A DNA stretch of 64,000 bases from contig JAMFSJ010000073.1 in the NCBI GenBank assembly GCA_026225255.1, positions 1-64,000 of the forward strand, in the 5' to 3' direction. Every line of letters begins with the position of its first letter. Within the stretch, counting starts at the first letter, position 1. The notes under the pieces are model-generated. The model saw only the letters and a list, made by a program, of their open reading frames with translations, had not been told where the DNA came from and searched no databases. The position numbers and the translations under genes were made by a program. This document shows positions 59,063 to 64,000 of this stretch, piece by piece. The DNA is from Methylacidimicrobium fagopyrum (GTDB lineage Bacteria > Verrucomicrobiota > Verrucomicrobiia > Limisphaerales > UBA11358).

Positions 59063-59126
59063 GTTGCCGCGTTAAAGAGTTGAAGCGTCAACCTGTTTTG
59101 CCTACGCTTCAACTCTTTAACGCCTT
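59063..59126. terminator. Intergenic hairpin with 19-bp arms
   Basis: cgttaaagagttgaagcgt ... acgcttcaactctttaacg. Confidence 0.75.
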
Positions 59127-59149
59127 AATCCGTCAACCGTCCTAAAAAA

Positions 59150-60100
59150 TTGGAAATGAAAAACAAACAACTGACCTCTGTCGTCACCGGCGCCGCCGGT
59201 TTTCTTGGCTCGCACCTTACTGATTTGCTTTTATCGCGCGGCCACAAAGTTATTGGCATTGATAATTTTGTCACCGGTTCGGTGGACAACATTTCGCACC
59301 TCGGCGGCAATCCTAATTTCAAATTCATCCAGCAAGACGTCACGGAATTTATTTTCCTCGATGTGCCGGTGAATTACGTCTGGCATTTCGCATCGCCCGC
59401 GAGCCCGATTGATTATCTGCAAATCCCGATCCAGACGATGAAAGTCGGCTCGCTCGGCACGCACAAAGCGCTCGGCCTCGCAAAAAATAAAGGCGCGCGC
59501 TTCCTCGTCGCGTCCACCTCCGAAATTTACGGCGATCCGATCGTTCATCCGCAAGTCGAAGAATATTGGGGTAATGTCAACACCATCGGCCCGCGCGGTT
59601 GCTACGACGAAGCCAAACGTTTTGCCGAAGCGTTGACAATGGCCTATCATCGCGAGCACAAAGTCGAGACCCGCATCGTCCGCATTTTCAATACTTATGG
59701 CCCGCGTATGCGCCTCAACGATGGTCGCGTCGTTCCGGCTTTCATCGGCCAGGCGTTGAAGAATAAGTCCATCACTGTTTTTGGCGAAGGCACGCAGACG
59801 CGCAGTTTTTGTTACGTCTCGGATTTGATTGAAGGCATTTATCGCCTGATGATGAGCGATTACGATTTGCCGGTGAACATTGGTAATCCGACCGAAATGA
59901 CGATGTTGCAATTTGCCGAAGAAATTATTCGCGCGACCAAATCCAAAAGCAAAATCGTCCACAAGCCGTTGCCGCAAGACGATCCCAAACAGCGCAAGCC
60001 GAACATCACCAAGGCAAAATCCATTCTGAAATGGGAACCGAAAGTAAAGTTGGCCGACGGCTTGACCGATACGATCGCCTATTTCCGCACGAAGGTTTGA
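59150..60100 (+). CDS. UDP-glucuronate decarboxylase-like SDR family protein
   Basis: [71 protein letters not shown]. Confidence 0.92.
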   Translation: MEMKNKQLTSVVTGAAGFLGSHLTDLLLSRGHKVIGIDNFVTGSVDNISHLGGNPNFKFIQQDVTEFIFLDVPVNYVWHFASPASPIDYLQIPIQTMKVGSLGTHKALGLAKNKGARFLVASTSEIYGDPIVHPQVEEYWGNVNTIGPRGCYDEAKRFAEALTMAYHREHKVETRIVRIFNTYGPRMRLNDGRVVPAFIGQALKNKSITVFGEGTQTRSFCYVSDLIEGIYRLMMSDYDLPVNIGNPTEMTMLQFAEEIIRATKSKSKIVHKPLPQDDPKQRKPNITKAKSILKWEPKVKLADGLTDTIAYFRTKV

Positions 60101-60389
60101 GGCGTTTACGATTTTCTCGCCGGTGGGATAATTTTGCAGCAAGTTAACTGGTGTCAGGGAAGCTTTGGCAGGCAGCGCGCTTGCAGCTTCACCCTAATTC
60201 TCTCTCCTAATGGGGGAGGGGAATGGAATGGGGCTGGCCACGCGTTTTTTGCGTTAGCTGTAGGAATTGCGGATCACATAATTATTCGCAGACACAGGGC
60301 TTATCACCGCGTCCCTCCGAGGGGCGCGGGCGAGAGGGTCGCAAACGCGCCGGAATTTCCCGCAACCCGCAACATCGTAAATTCAACCC

Positions 60390-61280
60390 ATGTTTTTTCG
60401 CGCGCGCCAATTTGAAATCCGTTTTCCCCGCCCCGCCATCGTCATGGGCATCGTCAACGTCACGCCGGATTCGTTTTCGGATGGCGGAAAAACTCCGAGC
60501 ACCCATGCCGCCGTCAAACACGCGCTGAAACTCGTGGCGGAAGGCGCGGAGATTTTGGACATCGGCGGCGAATCCACGCGTCCCGGCGCAAAACCCGTCA
60601 GCGAAAAAGAAGAATTGCGCCGCGTCATTCCCGTCCTGGAAAAACTGGCGGCAAAAATCAGTTCCCGCCCCGCCAAATTTACCAAGCAAATTTTGCTCTC
60701 AATTGACACCATGAAACCTGCCGTCGCCCGCGCGGCGTTGGCGGCGGGCGCGAGCATCGTCAACGATGTGGGCGCGAATCGCCAGGATCCGGCGATGTGG
60801 CAAGTCGTCGCGGAATTTCATGCGGGCTACATCTGTATGCACGCTGGCGGTGGTGGCATCGGCCTCTTGCCGATGAGTTTGCACGCGCCAACGGAATCGA
60901 AAAACAGCGTTCGTGAAGTCCGCGAATTTTTTTCCGAACGCCTTAAAAAAATGAAAGCCAGCGGCCTCACACCGGAACAAATCATTTTCGATCCCGGCAT
61001 CGGTTTTGGCAAAACACTCGAACAAAATTTACAGTTACTCGCGCACCTGAAAAATTTCGCGAAATTAAAACGTCCGTTGCTGCTCGGCGTTTCGCGGAAA
61101 TCATTTATCGAAAAAATTTCCGGCGCAAAGTTGAATGAACGCTTGCCAGCCTCGCTCGCGTGCGCGACTCTGGCAATTGACTTGGGCACGCACCTCGTTC
61201 GCACGCATGACGTGGCGGAAACAGTGCAGGCGTTGCGGATGGCGGAAGCGATCTTGGGCCGGAAACCAAATGTGGACTAA
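60390..61280 (+). CDS. folP: Dihydropteroate synthase
   Basis: IVMGIVNVTPDSFSDGG; AEILDIGGESTRPGA; FDPGIGFGKTLEQN. Confidence 0.95.
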   Translation: MFFRARQFEIRFPRPAIVMGIVNVTPDSFSDGGKTPSTHAAVKHALKLVAEGAEILDIGGESTRPGAKPVSEKEELRRVIPVLEKLAAKISSRPAKFTKQILLSIDTMKPAVARAALAAGASIVNDVGANRQDPAMWQVVAEFHAGYICMHAGGGGIGLLPMSLHAPTESKNSVREVREFFSERLKKMKASGLTPEQIIFDPGIGFGKTLEQNLQLLAHLKNFAKLKRPLLLGVSRKSFIEKISGAKLNERLPASLACATLAIDLGTHLVRTHDVAETVQALRMAEAILGRKPNVD

Positions 61281-62139
61281 CTTCAATGATGTTTGCCGTC
61301 ACGCGGTGGAAATTTTAATCCTCGCGGTGATCATCTATTTCGCTTTGCGGATTGTGCGCGGCACGCGTGGCTGGCCGGTCGTGATCGGTTTTTTTGTGAT
61401 TCTGCTGGCCGTCGTCGCGGCGACGACCATCCTCGATTTAAAAGTTTTGCAATGGCTGCTCGGTAGTGCTTCCGTGTTCATCGTTTTTGGCGCGTTGGTT
61501 ATTTTCCAGCCGGAGCTGCGCCGCATGTTGGCGGAATTGGGCAACTTACCCTTGTTCGCCACGGCGCACGAGCAGCGTGAGAGCATCGAGATCGTGATTC
61601 AAACGTGCGAGCGATTGGCGGATGTGAAAATCGGTGCGCTGATCGCCATCGAACAATCCATTCAATTGCAGGAAGCGGTTGAGTCCGGCATCAAGGTGGA
61701 TTGCGAGGTGACGGCGGAAATGTTGGAGACGATTTTTTTCCCGAACAACGCGATTCACGACGGCGGCGTGATCATTAAAGGGGATCGGATCGCTTACGCC
61801 GCGTGTATTTTTCCGCTCACGCAACGGTCGGATTTGAACAAATCGCTCGGCACGCGCCATCGCGCCGCCATCGGTTTGAGCGAAGAAACGGACGCGCTCA
61901 TCGTCGTCGTTTCAGAAGAAAGCGGCATGTTATCTTATGCGCACAAAGGTCAACTCGTGCGCGGGGTGACGCCGGAAGAATTACGCGCCTTCCTGACCTC
62001 GATCATTTTGCGCCCCGCCAAAACCCACAATTTTGTGCGTTGGGTCCGTTCGCAGTTCAGCGAGAAAAACCAACCGTCCGGCCCGGCGGTCATCACCAAA
62101 CACGAACCGCGTCCGGCCGGAAAACCAAACCCAAAATAA
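61270..62139 (+). CDS. cdaA: Diadenylate cyclase, CdaA/DAC family
   Basis: Three N-terminal TM segments; NNAIHDGGVIIKGDRIAYAACIFPLT (DGA-like) and LGTRHRAAIGLSEETDALIVVVSEE (RHR); start placed at 61270. Confidence 0.93.
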   Translation: MWTNFNDVCRHAVEILILAVIIYFALRIVRGTRGWPVVIGFFVILLAVVAATTILDLKVLQWLLGSASVFIVFGALVIFQPELRRMLAELGNLPLFATAHEQRESIEIVIQTCERLADVKIGALIAIEQSIQLQEAVESGIKVDCEVTAEMLETIFFPNNAIHDGGVIIKGDRIAYAACIFPLTQRSDLNKSLGTRHRAAIGLSEETDALIVVVSEESGMLSYAHKGQLVRGVTPEELRAFLTSIILRPAKTHNFVRWVRSQFSEKNQPSGPAVITKHEPRPAGKPNPK

Positions 62140-62144
62140 ATCCG

Positions 62145-62534
62145 ATGCGCAACCTGTTCATCAAAGATTGGGGCTGGAAATTGTTCTCGCTGTTTTTGGC
62201 GGTGACGATCTGGCTGACGGTGCACAGTATTTTGGAACCGGAAGCGGCTTCGCTCGCCGGCCAGAACAGTAAATTCACTTTGGAAAAAACCGTGTTGATC
62301 GTTTCTTCCACTGCGGACGTGAGTTTTTTTCGCACGAGCCCGGCCGTGGTCGCCGTCACCGTCAGCGGTCCGCCCGCAGTGATGGATCAACTAAAAGGCA
62401 GCCAGATTCGGGCGTTGGTGGATCTCACCAACAGCGCGCCCGGCATGGTTCAAGTGAGCGTGCTGGCGCCGCCAGAAGTGACTTTGATCCGGATTGAGCC
62501 GCCGATGGTGGTGGTGATTCCACCAAAGCGTTGA
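62145..62534 (+). CDS. YbbR-domain protein, CdaR-like (single repeat)
   Basis: NLFIKDWGWKLFSLFLAVTIWLTV; follows cdaA and precedes glmM; start placed at 62145. Confidence 0.75.
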   Translation: MRNLFIKDWGWKLFSLFLAVTIWLTVHSILEPEAASLAGQNSKFTLEKTVLIVSSTADVSFFRTSPAVVAVTVSGPPAVMDQLKGSQIRALVDLTNSAPGMVQVSVLAPPEVTLIRIEPPMVVVIPPKR

Positions 62535-62596
62535 GATGATTTCGGCGCTAACATTTTTATTCAGCTTGAATTCCAACCGCAGACCCTAATTTTAAG

Positions 62597-63979
62597 ATGA
62601 GTTTACCCAAAAAAATCTTCGGCACGGACGGCGTCCGTGGCACGGCCAACGTGGAACCTGTCACCGCTGAAACCGCGTTGAAACTCGGACGCGCCGCCGC
62701 GCATGTTTTTCGCAATCTCGAACGTCAGTCACGCGGGCGCGGCAAACACAAGATTGTCATCGGCAAAGACACGCGCCTTTCCGGTTACATGCTGGAGAAC
62801 GCGATTTCGTCCGGCATTCTTTCAATGGGTGTGGACGTATTGTTCATCGGGCCGTTGCCGACGCCAGGAGTGGCTTACGCGACGCGCAGCTTGCGCGCCG
62901 ACGCGGGACTCGTCATCACGGCTTCGCACAATCCTTACACCGACAACGGGATTAAATTTTTCCGCGCGGACGGTTACAAACTCGACGATAAAATCGAAGG
63001 CGAAATCGAGAATCTTGTTTTCTCCGGTGAGATTGAAAAAGTGCGTCCGAACTCTGATCAAATCGGCAAGGCCGTGCGCATTGACGACGCGCTGGGTCGT
63101 TACATCGAATTTGCCAAATCGTCTTTTCCCAAGGGCCTGACGCTCGAAGGCGTGAAGATTGTTTTGGATTGCGGCCACGGCGCGGCCTATAAATCGTCGC
63201 CCTGCGTCCTGCGCGAACTCGGTGCGGAAGTCATCGTTTTCAACGACCGGCCGGACGGCAAAAACATCAATGAAAACTGCGGTTCCATGCATCCCGAAGC
63301 CATGTGTCAAAAAGTCGTCGAACACGGCGCGCACATCGGCATCGCGCATGACGGCGACGCGGACCGTGTTTTGTTGTGCGACGAACATGGGACGTTGATT
63401 GACGGCGATGACATCATGGCGATCGCGACGCTGGACATGATCGCGGAAAATACGTTGGCCGAAAAAACGCTCGTCAGCACCGTGATGAGCAATGCCGGTC
63501 TTGAAGCCGCCATCAAAAAAGCGGGCGGGCGGATGTTGCGCACGGCGGTCGGCGACAAGAACGTGATTGATGAAATGTTGAAAAACGGTTTCAACTTCGG
63601 CGGCGAACAGAGCGGCCATTTGATCTTCCGCGATTTCGCCAGCACCGGCGATGGCTTGGTGGCCGCGTTGCAAATCTTGCGGATTCTCAAGGCGAAAGAT
63701 CAACCGCTCTCCAAGCTCGCGCAATGTTGGACGCGTTTCCCGCAACTGGTGACGAACGTAAAAGTGCGCGAGAAAAAACCGTTTGACCAACTCGGCGACG
63801 TCAATTTACTCGTAGCTGAGGCGGAAAAAGAATTGCAAGCGCAGGGCGGTCGTTTGCTGTTGCGTTATTCCGGCACGGAACCGAAAGTGCGTTTGCTTGT
63901 GGAAGGCCGCGACGACGCAACGTTGCAAAAATGGTCGCAAATAATCTGCGGCGCGATTCAAAAGCAGATCGGCGTGTAA
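62597..63979 (+). CDS. glmM: Phosphoglucosamine mutase
   Basis: KIFGTDGVRGTANVEPVTAE; VITASHNPYTDNGIKFF; DGDADRVLLCDE; LLRYSGTEPKVRLLVEG. Confidence 0.96.
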   Translation: MSLPKKIFGTDGVRGTANVEPVTAETALKLGRAAAHVFRNLERQSRGRGKHKIVIGKDTRLSGYMLENAISSGILSMGVDVLFIGPLPTPGVAYATRSLRADAGLVITASHNPYTDNGIKFFRADGYKLDDKIEGEIENLVFSGEIEKVRPNSDQIGKAVRIDDALGRYIEFAKSSFPKGLTLEGVKIVLDCGHGAAYKSSPCVLRELGAEVIVFNDRPDGKNINENCGSMHPEAMCQKVVEHGAHIGIAHDGDADRVLLCDEHGTLIDGDDIMAIATLDMIAENTLAEKTLVSTVMSNAGLEAAIKKAGGRMLRTAVGDKNVIDEMLKNGFNFGGEQSGHLIFRDFASTGDGLVAALQILRILKAKDQPLSKLAQCWTRFPQLVTNVKVREKKPFDQLGDVNLLVAEAEKELQAQGGRLLLRYSGTEPKVRLLVEGRDDATLQKWSQIICGAIQKQIGV

Positions 63980-64000
63980 ACGCACAACATTGCGGAGCGC

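Noticed and set aside
59231-60142. 303-aa minus-strand ORF antisense to the UDP-glucuronate decarboxylase
   Set aside because: Shadow ORF; no motifs
60170-60360. Region with ctctcctaatgggggagggg and cctccgaggggcgcgggcgagagg considered as an RNA element
   Set aside because: A partial inverted repeat similar in style to the other intergenic ones, but arms are too imperfect to call by eye
62822-63790. 322-aa minus-strand ORF antisense to glmM
   Set aside because: Shadow ORF of a clearly recognised gene

Overview
The window looks like a chromosomal segment from a verrucomicrobial-type bacterium (moderate-to-high GC, 'autotransporter-associated beta-strand' giant secreted proteins, an exosortase locus). 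This lineage call is inference from gene content; no search was run. Core genes are recognisable by protein motifs: yqgE-like, rlmI-like, trpS, recF, prmC, murA, trmL, truA, corA, engB, PPi-type pfk, bioD, hisD, hisC, argH, squalene/phytoene synthase, folP-cdaA-cdaR-glmM, and one tRNA-Val(TAC). Accessory content includes three giant secreted repeat proteins (one with a pectinesterase-like domain, one with a PL8 lyase domain), two paralogous prepilin-like proteins, a polysaccharide/exosortase locus (about 53.5-60.1 kb), and a GspA/GspB/CAAX-protease trio (about 34.7-36.7 kb). A low-GC PIN-like + DUF433 cassette is inserted between his genes. Points the ORF track does not show directly: a decayed ferritin remnant (about 23.54-23.76 kb), a frameshifted DUF1080 gene (26.48-27.22 kb), a secreted protein with both a frameshift and an in-frame stop (5.97-6.75 kb), a truncated DUF1016/YhcG N-terminal domain, and many long imperfect inverted repeats between genes. 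Two of these repeats share an identical 22-mer. No CRISPR array, rRNA or transposase was seen. The nearest candidates for a new system are the PIN-like/DUF433 pair and the intergenic inverted-repeat set; both are hypotheses.
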